Assembly: GCA_049966915.1 (NCBI GenBank)
Contig: JBMFTS010000036.1
Location: 1 to 6,420, forward strand
From: JAGDXZ01 sp049966915
Lineage (GTDB): Archaea; Micrarchaeota; Micrarchaeia; Micrarchaeales; CABMGC01
Length of the DNA: 6,420 nucleotides
Reading direction: 5' to 3'
In this document: one piece after another, positions 1 through 4,615 of the stretch
Numbering within the stretch: the stretch's first letter is position 1
Layout: each line of letters starts with the position of its first letter
The notes under the pieces: model-generated
Databases searched by the model: none
Told to the model about the DNA's origin: nothing
What the model saw: only the letters and a program-made list of their open reading frames with translations
Translations under genes and position numbers: made by a program

Positions 1-393
1 ATGAATGCAAGCAAGTGCAGCAAGGTCTTCTTCGCCAACTACCTGTATTGCTGCATGCTTTAGCTTTATGGATTCGCGAATTGCCTTCCAGAGTTCGTAC
101 GATATGACTCCTTGACCGTTTTTTACCTTGATCCTTTTAGGATACGTGCGCTCAAGCAGTCTCGATTTGCGCCTTGCCCTGCGGGTCTTGAAATCGAAAA
201 TGGCAAGCGAGGGAAAGATGCCAAGACGCAGAAGCGTGGCGGTTACTGTGTCGCCAACGCTTATAACCTGCTTGCCTTTCAGCAATTGCGCAACATTCTC
301 TTCTTTTTCGATAGACCCGTAATTGCCGGAGAGGGGTTTTCTCAGATAATCTGGCAGCGTCAACCTTTCGTGGCGAAGAAGGTTAATTTTCAT
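1..393 (-). CDS. GTP-dependent dephospho-CoA kinase (DUF359 family), 3' end outside the window
   Basis: The first 131 residues are visible, running off the left edge without a stop. The family phosphorylates dephospho-CoA with GTP, the last step of archaeal CoA synthesis, in the cytosol. Visible family features are LTLPDYLRKPL near the N-terminus (11-21), VISVGDTVT (43-51), AIFDFKTRR (64-72), GQGVIS (93-98) and the acidic GEEDL (120-124). Archaeal members are usually around 170-180 residues, so roughly 40-50 C-terminal residues are missing. The ATG at 393 is chosen because the family-like N-terminus follows directly; an in-frame TAA, which is also the stop codon of the upstream HAD gene, lies 36 nt upstream, so little extension is possible. 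No clear Shine-Dalgarno sequence is seen. The 33-nt spacing to the HAD gene suggests one transcript. The family call rests on motif recognition and is fairly secure. Confidence 0.85.
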   Translation of the reverse strand, partial: MKINLLRHERLTLPDYLRKPLSGNYGSIEKEENVAQLLKGKQVISVGDTVTATLLRLGIFPSLAIFDFKTRRARRKSRLLERTYPKRIKVKNGQGVISYELWKAIRESIKLKHAAIQVVGEEDLAALACIH

Positions 394-426
394 GCTTGCG
401 ACCAAATAACCATTGCACTGCAAGCG

Positions 427-978
427 TTATAACCTTCGTCTTATGCTTTCCAGCGCCTCGCTAAGCTGCTTATTGTTATAAGCAGCAGGCACGCCGAAAC
501 GCTCAAGAAATGATGCGATGAACATGTTAGCACCCCACCAAATACTTGGCAGCCCGGCAGCCTCCCTCAGCAGCGTAGTCAGTGGGTTGTCATCTACAAT
601 TACAAACGGAGCGCAAGTCTTCATCGGATTATTGCACCTTATGACCTCCATGAATAGCCCTTTCTTCTCAAGAATTTCCTTTATTGCTGCAACATTGCTG
701 TTGCGCGTTACTATAACCGGCGTTATGCCTGATTTTTCTGCAAACTCGACGAACATTACCAGCTCGTTGTTTATTTTCATTGCGTTTAAGTATTTAGCAG
801 TTATGCGCCCTGCCATTTTTGCGCTCAGCTTGTCGAGCAACGGCAATGAAGAAACAAAATTCATGAAGTTTTTCTGAAGATCCCCGACAATGCCTTTTCC
901 GAAAATTTCCTTGCTTTCGGCAAAAGTCCCGTCGAAGTCTATACCGATTGTTGCTTGGACACTAGTCTTTATCGGCAT
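427..978 (-). CDS. HAD-superfamily hydrolase-like protein
   Basis: A 183-residue protein with the four HAD motifs in order: motif I IGIDFDGT with the nucleophile/acid pair D14 and D16, motif II VIVTRNSN with T91, motif III K120 in NPMKT, and motif IV VIVDDNP with D129 and D130. All catalytic positions are present, so it should be an active cytosolic Mg2+-dependent phosphatase or related enzyme. Residues about 19-80 between motifs I and II look helical and would form a C1-type cap. The substrate cannot be read from the sequence. It is the first gene of a likely two-gene unit with the dephospho-CoA kinase, but a role in CoA metabolism would be speculation. The ATG at 978 is supported by a TATA-like TTTAAA centred about 25 bp upstream, the spacing expected for a leaderless archaeal mRNA. 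Confidence 0.85.
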   Translation of the reverse strand: MPIKTSVQATIGIDFDGTFAESKEIFGKGIVGDLQKNFMNFVSSLPLLDKLSAKMAGRITAKYLNAMKINNELVMFVEFAEKSGITPVIVTRNSNVAAIKEILEKKGLFMEVIRCNNPMKTCAPFVIVDDNPLTTLLREAAGLPSIWWGANMFIASFLERFGVPAAYNNKQLSEALESIRRRL

Positions 979-999
979 GATTTTACTTCGTTTTATGCA

Positions 1000-1006
1000 T
1001 TTAAAA
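1000..1006 (-). promoter_or_regulatory. TATA box of the HAD gene (leaderless)
   Basis: On the minus strand this reads TTTTAAA, centred about 25 bp upstream of the ATG at 978. Archaeal TATA boxes sit about 26 bp before the transcription start, so transcription would begin at or next to the start codon. The lack of a ribosome binding site fits. Confidence 0.55.
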
Positions 1007-1077
1007 GCATTGGCATATCATTACTGTTGCTGTCAAATCAGCGCCAAAACGTTGCCGCTCGCTCATCGTCTAATTAT

Positions 1078-1137
1078 CTGGCCACGCAACGTGGCAGCGC
1101 CTTGGCTCTTGTCGCATATGCTCGACATCCAAGCATA
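1078..1137 (-). other. Two hairpins downstream of tRNA-Thr
   Basis: Immediately 3' of the tRNA-Thr discriminator base the minus strand can form an 8-bp stem (1130-1137 with 1117-1124, loop 1125-1129). One of its pairs is G-U on this strand but a C-A mismatch on the other, which favours minus-strand RNA. About 20 nt further on, GCCACG and CGTGGC (1081-1095, 3-nt loop) form a second GC-rich stem. No U-tract follows, so these are not standard terminators. They may guide tRNA 3' processing or belong to an unrecognised RNA. No coding region is seen in 979-1137. Confidence 0.35.
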
Positions 1138-1238
1138 AGCCCCTGTCGGGGATTGGACCCGAGACCTCTCGCTTACCATGCGAACGCTCTTTAGTGGACG
1201 CTAGCAAAACCAGCAGTCAACCACTGAGCTACAGGGGC
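1138..1238 (-). tRNA. trnT: tRNA-Thr(GGU) with a 28-nt D-loop intron
   Basis: The gene is 101 nt and the mature tRNA 73 nt. The acceptor stem is GCCCCTG with CAGGGGC and discriminator U; no CCA is encoded. The D-stem is GCTC with GAGC. The anticodon stem TTCGC/GCGAG encloses loop ATGGTAA, giving anticodon GGU (reads ACC/ACU). The variable loop is AGGTC, and the T-arm is TCGGG-TCCAATC-CCCGA. The intron (1191-1218) lies in the D-loop between positions 20a and 21. Removing it restores the textbook D-loop AGTGGTTA. The T-loop has C at position 55, which is unusual. The 5' end is a single nucleotide from the stop codon of the upstream EF-like gene, so the tRNA is probably processed from a joint transcript. 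No good TATA box at the right distance was found. Confidence 0.93.
1191..1218 (-). other. BHB intron in the D-loop of tRNA-Thr
   Basis: The precursor folds as an archaeal bulge-helix-bulge. The outer helix is the D-stem GCTC/GAGC, the central helix is AGTGG/CCACT (5 bp), and the 5' bulge is TTG (3 nt). The inner helix is AC-GCTGG with CTAGC-GT (one bulged T) and loop TTTTG; the 3' bulge is AAA (3 nt). Cutting each bulge after its second base, as the archaeal splicing endonuclease does, removes exactly these 28 nt and joins TT to A, giving a consensus D-arm. Position: between 20a and 21. Confidence 0.9.
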
Positions 1239-1239
1239 T

Positions 1240-1488
1240 TCAAAGCAGCTTGTATACCTTGTCTCCTTCCTTTACTTCCTTGTCTACCTTCAGGCCTATG
1301 GTGTCACCGTTGTTTGCTTCGTCTATGTTTATGTGTTCTATTTGCATGCTCTGTGCTACTTGCTCTAGGTTAGTTGACGTGCCTTTTATTGCTATGCGGT
1401 CGCCTACCTTGAGGTTGCCTTTGAGCTCCACTATGGCGACTCCTAGCTTGTCATAATAGTGGGTGACTTTGCCTACTTCTTCTTCCAT
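1240..1488 (-). CDS. Orphan EF-Tu domain II-like small protein
   Basis: An 82-residue protein that resembles the beta-barrel domain II of translational GTPases, without any GTPase domain. Visible features are GKVTHYYDKLGVAIVEL (6-22), the turn LKVGDRIAIKG (26-36), QSMQIEHINIDEA (46-58) and GDTIGLKV (61-68), in the order found in EF-Tu/aIF2-gamma domain II. Similar stand-alone barrels occur in archaea under names such as 'translation elongation factor-like protein'; their function is not established. The ATG at 1488 is preferred over an upstream in-frame start because the longer form would read into the 3' half of tRNA-Leu, and because a TATA-like element lies about 24 bp upstream. The gene sits between two tRNA genes on the same strand, with its stop codon 1 nt from tRNA-Thr. 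The fold assignment is good; the role is unknown. Confidence 0.8.
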   Translation of the reverse strand: MEEEVGKVTHYYDKLGVAIVELKGNLKVGDRIAIKGTSTNLEQVAQSMQIEHINIDEANNGDTIGLKVDKEVKEGDKVYKLL

Positions 1489-1508
1489 GATTAAATATTG
1501 CAAGCTAA

Positions 1509-1516
1509 GAAATAAC
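1509..1516 (-). promoter_or_regulatory. TATA-like element of the EF-like gene
   Basis: The minus strand reads GTTATTTC, centred about 24 bp upstream of the ATG at 1488, with a purine-rich GAAAGG just upstream that could act as BRE. The spacing fits a leaderless transcript that starts between tRNA-Leu and this gene. Confidence 0.4.
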
Positions 1517-1534
1517 AACCTTTCGCTGCATGTT

Positions 1535-1637
1535 TGCAGGGGGTGAGATTTGAACTCACGAAGGCGCAAGGCCACAGGATCTTAAGTCCTGCGCATTTTT
1601 CTGTGGCGTTTGCCAGACCAGACTCTGCCACCCCTGC
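1535..1637 (-). tRNA. trnL: tRNA-Leu(UAA) with a 19-nt D-loop intron
   Basis: The gene is 103 nt and the mature tRNA 84 nt, a type II tRNA. The acceptor stem is GCAGGGG with CCCCTGC and discriminator A, as expected for leucine; no CCA is encoded. The anticodon arm CAGGA-CTTAAGA-TCCTG is intact and gives anticodon UAA (reads UUA/UUG). The 15-nt variable arm has stem GGC/GCC. The T-arm is GTGAG-TTCAAAT-CTCAC. The D-stem is GCA/TGC. The D-loop is far too long as encoded; removing nucleotides 1598-1616 leaves GAGTCTGGTAA, a normal leucine D-loop. A weak A-rich element at 1665-1672 could be part of its promoter, but this is uncertain. Confidence 0.93.
1598..1616 (-). other. BHB intron in the D-loop of tRNA-Leu
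   Basis: The fold is a central helix TCTG/CAGA (4 bp), 5' bulge GTC (3 nt) and inner helix TGGC/GCCA closed by loop AAAC. The 3' bulge is A-rich (AAAA), facing GAG next to D-stem GCA/TGC. Cutting after the second base of each bulge removes 19 nt and joins T20 to A21. Because the 3' side is an A-run in a relaxed internal loop, the exact junction could shift by one base. Confidence 0.85.
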
Positions 1638-1700
1638 TCTCCCGATAGAATACGCAACGAAGACTTTTTTACCTTTGTGCGACACGCAGAGCCATGCGCG

Positions 1701-1719
1701 CCTGCATTCAGGAAGCAGG
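1701..1719 (-). other. Small inverted repeat after the PAC2 gene
   Basis: CCTGC and GCAGG pair across a 9-nt loop, starting 1 nt after the PAC2 stop codon on the minus strand. There is no U-tract, so a role in termination is only a guess. The remaining spacer up to tRNA-Leu (1638-1700) shows no gene. Confidence 0.2.
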
Positions 1720-1720
1720 A

Positions 1721-2455
1721 TCACACATAAGTTGGAGGCTCGACAGCTTCTGCCGCCTTGTTGTAGTGGTCGTGCGTTTCCTTTGTCTTCTTGAGTATTT
1801 CACGCACCTTTGCTTCCACTTCCTTGGTTTCCTTCTCCAGTTCTGTCAAGTCTATGCTTATGTTGAGAAGCTTGTTCAACGCGCCTATTGCTATCTCGGC
1901 GTACTTTGGGTCCATTATTTCCGGATTGACTTCGACAAGTATGTCGAGCATTGGTATGTCCAACTGCACAGCGCCGGTGAGCAGTATGGCGCTAACGCCC
2001 GCTATTACCCCTTCTTCTATGGGCTTTATGCCGAGCTTTATCGCTTTGTCTGCAAGCTCCTTCTGCGACGCTATTACATAGGCATTGCCGCTCTGCTGCT
2101 GCGAAGGCATGCCGCCTATTGATATTATCTTCGCTATGCCATACTTCCTTGAAAATGAAAGCAGCTCGAGACCTAGCGCGTGCACCGCGTTTGTCGGTAT
2201 GGTAAATTCAGACAGCACAACAGCAAGCTTGTTCTTCTGGTCGGCGTAAAGCCTTGCCGTGAACATGGGAACGCCGTCGTGAACCGCGGTTATAGGCGGG
2301 AAGAGGTCGCTGTCTATGTAGCCTATGTAATCCATGTTGAGCTTTTCTATTATGTAGCTGGCCGCCATCGGTCCGACTAGTCCTGCGCCAGGGAATCCCT
2401 CTATAAGCGTGTACCCTTTGAGGTTTTTTTCTTGGAAAAGTTTTATTTCCAGCAT
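1721..2455 (-). CDS. PAC2-family proteasome assembly chaperone
   Basis: A 244-residue protein of the PAC2 (archaeal PbaA/PbaB-like) family. Family marks are the glycine-rich IEGFPGAGLVG (18-28), YIDSDLFPP (46-54), LSEFTIP (81-87) and ISIGGMPS (111-118). Residues about 203-235 are charged and likely to form a coiled coil. The chain ends in PPTYV with a penultimate Tyr, like the HbYX tail that proteasome activators and chaperones dock into the alpha-ring, although the hydrophobic position is Thr. By family knowledge it would assist or bind the 20S proteasome in the cytosol. The ATG at 2455 is chosen over an in-frame GTG at 2500 because the family N-terminus (LEIKLFQEK) starts there and a TATA-like TTTTTTAA lies inside the longer version. 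No proteasome subunit is adjacent, and the substrate is unknown. Confidence 0.87.
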   Translation of the reverse strand: MLEIKLFQEKNLKGYTLIEGFPGAGLVGPMAASYIIEKLNMDYIGYIDSDLFPPITAVHDGVPMFTARLYADQKNKLAVVLSEFTIPTNAVHALGLELLSFSRKYGIAKIISIGGMPSQQQSGNAYVIASQKELADKAIKLGIKPIEEGVIAGVSAILLTGAVQLDIPMLDILVEVNPEIMDPKYAEIAIGALNKLLNISIDLTELEKETKEVEAKVREILKKTKETHDHYNKAAEAVEPPTYV

Positions 2456-2483
2456 GCAATCGTGAAATATTGCACTGTAAAGC

Positions 2484-2491
2484 TTAAAAAA
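2484..2491 (-). promoter_or_regulatory. TATA box of the PAC2 gene
   Basis: TTTTTTAA on the minus strand, centred about 32 bp from the ATG at 2455. It predicts a very short leader of about 5-6 nt. No ribosome binding site is seen. Confidence 0.45.
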
Positions 2492-2566
2492 CGCAAACAC
2501 GCTTGGCGCTTGAATGTGTTGACGCCGCGGGCCCCTTTACTTTTATCTCGATATTTCGACGATACA

Positions 2567-2574
2567 TATTTAAA
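2567..2574 (+). promoter_or_regulatory. TATA box of the two-repeat protein gene
   Basis: TATTTAAA is a near-ideal archaeal TATA box. Transcription would start about 26 bp further on, near 2596, leaving a leader of roughly 10 nt that just contains the ribosome binding site. Confidence 0.6.
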
Positions 2575-2595
2575 ATGTGCTGTCGATGAAATACC

Positions 2596-2600
2596 GGTGA
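2596..2600 (+). promoter_or_regulatory. Shine-Dalgarno site GGTGA
   Basis: GGTGA lies 5 nt before the ATG at 2606 and matches the usual archaeal anti-SD. It fixes this start and rules out the in-frame start far upstream at 2432. Confidence 0.65.
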
Positions 2601-2605
2601 AAAAC

Positions 2606-2830
2606 ATGGGAGAACGCATTAGCAGGGAGAAAATAAACCGCGAAGACGGCTACCTTTACTTCCTTGGCAAGGACGGCTACGTTTGGCGCACGCCTATGAA
2701 GACCAATTCCAGGGGAAGAAAGGCAAAGGTCGGCTCTGAAAAGATTGAAAGGCAGGAAGGCTATCTTTACTACATAGACAGCGCTGGCTATGTGGCAAGG
2801 GCCAAGATGAACAGGAAGGGCAGAAGGTAA
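2606..2830 (+). CDS. Small basic protein with two internal repeats, function unknown
   Basis: A 74-residue protein made of two copies of a short module: residues 8-32 and 45-69 align without gaps at 13 of 25 identities. The shared pattern is EKI-x-R-x-x-GYLY, then GYV-x-R and a Met. Each copy probably forms a small beta-hairpin unit with a cluster of aromatic residues (GYLY, GYV). The linker RGRKAKVG and the tail MNRKGRR are very basic: 19 Lys/Arg against 9 Asp/Glu. This would suit binding to nucleic acid, but that is inference. It resembles short conserved archaeal hypothetical proteins; no function is known to me. It has its own TATA box and Shine-Dalgarno site and is followed by a T-rich terminator, so it appears to be monocistronic and well expressed. 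Confidence 0.82.
   Translation: MGERISREKINREDGYLYFLGKDGYVWRTPMKTNSRGRKAKVGSEKIERQEGYLYYIDSAGYVARAKMNRKGRR
2627..2812 (+). repeat. Internal coding duplication
   Basis: The segments 2627-2701 and 2738-2812 encode the two copies of the repeat module in the 74-residue protein, 37 codons apart. The similarity is clear at protein level and weak at DNA level, so the duplication is old. Confidence 0.75.
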
Positions 2831-2840
2831 TACCGACCGC

Positions 2841-2876
2841 TTTGTTTGATTTTTATTTGTTTTTACTGTTTTTGTT
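2841..2876 (+). terminator. T-rich terminator
   Basis: A run of T clusters (several stretches of 3-5 T) begins 10 nt after the stop codon at 2830. Archaeal RNA polymerase terminates at oligo-T without needing a hairpin. A 6-bp stem (TGCTGC/GCAGCA, 2899-2921) further on is probably incidental. Confidence 0.6.
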
Positions 2877-2940
2877 GCTCGCTAGTTCTTTTGCTGTTTG
2901 CTGCTTGCACAACATGCAGCATTCGCTGGCTTAGCAAAAC

Positions 2941-2948
2941 ATAAATAA
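2941..2948 (+). promoter_or_regulatory. TATA box of the rps6e-eif2g operon
   Basis: ATAAATAA, which predicts a start near 2970 and a leader of about 11 nt. A GTGAT at 2974-2978, 3 nt before the ATG at 2982, is a weak, closely spaced Shine-Dalgarno candidate. Confidence 0.5.
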
Positions 2949-2981
2949 TCTTGTTGCCAAAATTATGTCAAGTGTGATACC

Positions 2982-3386
2982 ATGAAGATTGTTTACTCAG
3001 ATAGAAAAACGGGCATGACAGCCCAGGCAGAGGTGCCAAAGGACAAAGAGGCATTGCTCATAGGCAACTCCATAGGCGACACAGTTGACGGCTCAATAAT
3101 AGGGCTTAATGCCTACAAGCTGATGATAACAGGGCTTAGCGACAAATCGGGAACGCCTTCGCTCATGAGCATGGAAGCCAGCAGAAAGGCGTACGCGCTG
3201 ATGTATTCAAAAAACGCAGGCAAAAAGAAGGGCAAAAGGGCAAGGAGGCTAGTAAGGGGCAGGACCATAGCGGCAGATACCGAACAGATAAACACAGTGA
3301 TTGTTGAATACGGAGAAAAGCCAGCAAGCGAGATATTCAAGCCCAAGCAGGACAAATCTGAGCAGAAGGAAGAAAAGGGAGCATGA
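2982..3386 (+). CDS. rps6e: Small-subunit ribosomal protein eS6 (S6e)
   Basis: A 134-residue protein of the archaeal/eukaryotic S6e family, a component of the 30S subunit. Family features are the N-terminal MKIVYSDRKTG, IGDTVDG (31-37), MITGLSDKSGTP (48-59, matching the conserved TGGSDKxGFP), the basic RARRLVRGRTI (86-96) and QINTVIVEYG (102-111). The segment after SDKSG is divergent: the usual glycine/arginine-rich FPMR stretch is replaced by TPSLMS. The last 18 residues form a charged, Lys/Glu/Gln-rich tail. Its length is normal for archaea. It lies directly upstream of eif2g, an arrangement common in archaea, and its TGA overlaps the eif2g start (ATGA), so the two are co-transcribed and probably translationally coupled. 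Confidence 0.92.
   Translation: MKIVYSDRKTGMTAQAEVPKDKEALLIGNSIGDTVDGSIIGLNAYKLMITGLSDKSGTPSLMSMEASRKAYALMYSKNAGKKKGKRARRLVRGRTIAADTEQINTVIVEYGEKPASEIFKPKQDKSEQKEEKGA
3377..3381 (+). promoter_or_regulatory. Shine-Dalgarno-like GGGAG before eif2g
   Basis: GGGAG ends 1 nt before the ATG at 3383 but 4 nt before the next in-frame ATG at 3386. The spacing favours initiation at 3386, giving a protein one Met shorter. Either way it lies inside the end of rps6e. Confidence 0.4.
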
Positions 3387-4615
3387 TGCAAGCAAGCGAA
3401 AGCACCAATGCAAGCGCATTCAAGCAGAGCCAGCTTAACATAGGCACGTTGGGCCACGTGGATCACGGCAAGACCACGCTCACGAGCGCCATAACGCACG
3501 TTTGGACCGACACGCACAGCGAGAGCATAAAGAGAAGCATGACAATAAAGCTGGGCTATGCCGACGCGACAATATATTTGTGCGGCAACCCCGAGCAGGA
3601 CAACGCATATACTACGGTTTCCAAGTGCAACGGCTCAGAAGCAAAGCCCTTGCGCAGGATCTCATTGCTTGACGCCCCTGGCCACGAAACGCTCATGGCA
3701 ACGGCAATAGCAGGCTCAAGCATAATCGACGCAGCGCTTTTTGTCATAGCCGCAAACGAGCCTTGCCCGATGCCCCAGACAAAGGAGCACATGATGATAA
3801 TAAACGCGCTTGACATAAAGCGGGTAATAGTAGCCCAGACGAAAATAGACCTGGTAGGAAAGGAAAAGGCAAAGCAGCATTACGCGCAGATAAGGCAGTT
3901 CCTGAAGGGCTCCGTAGCAGAAAACGCGCCCATAATACCAATAATGGCAAACCGCGGCATAAATGTAGACTCGCTTCTAAAGGAGATAGCCCAGTTGCCG
4001 TTGCCGCAGCACGACACCGCCGCAGACCCGATAATGTACATAGCGCGCTCTTTCGATGTCAACAGGCCAGGCACACCTGTCGGCGAGCTGCTCGGCGGGG
4101 TAGTCGGCGGGTCGATAATAAAGGGCAAGTTCAAGGTCGGCGACGAGATAGAGATAAGGCCTGGCGTGAACACGTCGCAGAAAAAAGAGGCGTACGAGCC
4201 GATAATAACGAAAATAGAGACCATATCAAGCGGCGACGAGCTGCTCCAGGAAGCAATCGCAGGCGGGCTCGTAGCCCTCGGCACAGACCTAGACCCGTCA
4301 TACACAAAGGCCGACTCGCTCGTTGGCCAGCTCGTAGGCAAAGTCGGCAAGTTGCCCGAAACCACCTATTCGCTAAGGATAAATTACACTGCGCTGGACA
4401 GGCCTGATTTGCCCAAGCAGGCATTCAAGGCGAACGAGCCTCTGCTGCTGGGCATAGGCACAGGCACGTTCATAGGCTACATAAAAAACGTGAGGAGGAA
4501 CACGCTCGAAATAAATCTAAAGTATCCAGCATGCGTTGAAGACAGCGCCAAGATATCAGTGCTTAGGAACCTTGGCCAAAGATGGCGCTTGGCAGGCTAC
4601 GCTACATTGGCATAG
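3383..4615 (+). CDS. eif2g: Translation initiation factor aIF2 subunit gamma
   Basis: A 410-residue protein, full length for the family. It is the GTPase core of aIF2, which brings Met-tRNAi to the 30S subunit. The G domain covers about 17-207: G1 GHVDHGKT (24-31), switch 1 RSMTIKLGYAD (51-61) and G3 DAPGHE (97-102). The G4 motif is TKID (153-156) instead of NKxD, and the G5 position reads MAN (188-190) instead of SAL. The zinc knuckle between switch 1 and G3 keeps only C67 and C82. Domain II spans about 215-325 (RSFDVNRPGTP, GGVVGGSIIKGKFKVGDEIEIRPG) and domain III follows, ending in the conserved GQRWRLAGYA. The start overlaps the rps6e stop; ATG 3386 is a near-equal alternative. Its 3' end overlaps the convergent DHH gene by 14 bp. 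The identity is certain despite the altered motifs. Confidence 0.95.
   Translation: MMQASESTNASAFKQSQLNIGTLGHVDHGKTTLTSAITHVWTDTHSESIKRSMTIKLGYADATIYLCGNPEQDNAYTTVSKCNGSEAKPLRRISLLDAPGHETLMATAIAGSSIIDAALFVIAANEPCPMPQTKEHMMIINALDIKRVIVAQTKIDLVGKEKAKQHYAQIRQFLKGSVAENAPIIPIMANRGINVDSLLKEIAQLPLPQHDTAADPIMYIARSFDVNRPGTPVGELLGGVVGGSIIKGKFKVGDEIEIRPGVNTSQKKEAYEPIITKIETISSGDELLQEAIAGGLVALGTDLDPSYTKADSLVGQLVGKVGKLPETTYSLRINYTALDRPDLPKQAFKANEPLLLGIGTGTFIGYIKNVRRNTLEINLKYPACVEDSAKISVLRNLGQRWRLAGYATLA

Noticed and set aside
112..432. Plus-strand open frame at the left edge
   Set aside because: It is antisense to the clearly recognisable dephospho-CoA kinase, which runs off the window edge without a stop.
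1007..1075. Possible C/D-box small RNA on the minus strand (ACGATGA, then CTGA about 21 nt later, then GTAATGA)
   Set aside because: Both C-like boxes have a mismatch, the second D box is missing, and the distal part runs into the HAD promoter.
1489..1575. Longer version of the EF-like protein starting at 1575
   Set aside because: The extra 29 residues would be translated from the 3' half of tRNA-Leu and the promoter; the family-like sequence starts at the ATG at 1488.
2432..2605. N-terminal extension of the two-repeat protein to 2432
   Set aside because: It would place the TATA box and Shine-Dalgarno site inside the gene; the ATG at 2606 has an ideal ribosome site.
3880..4424. Long open frames on the minus strand inside eif2g
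   Set aside because: They are antisense to a highly conserved gene, overlap each other in two frames, and show no recognisable protein features.
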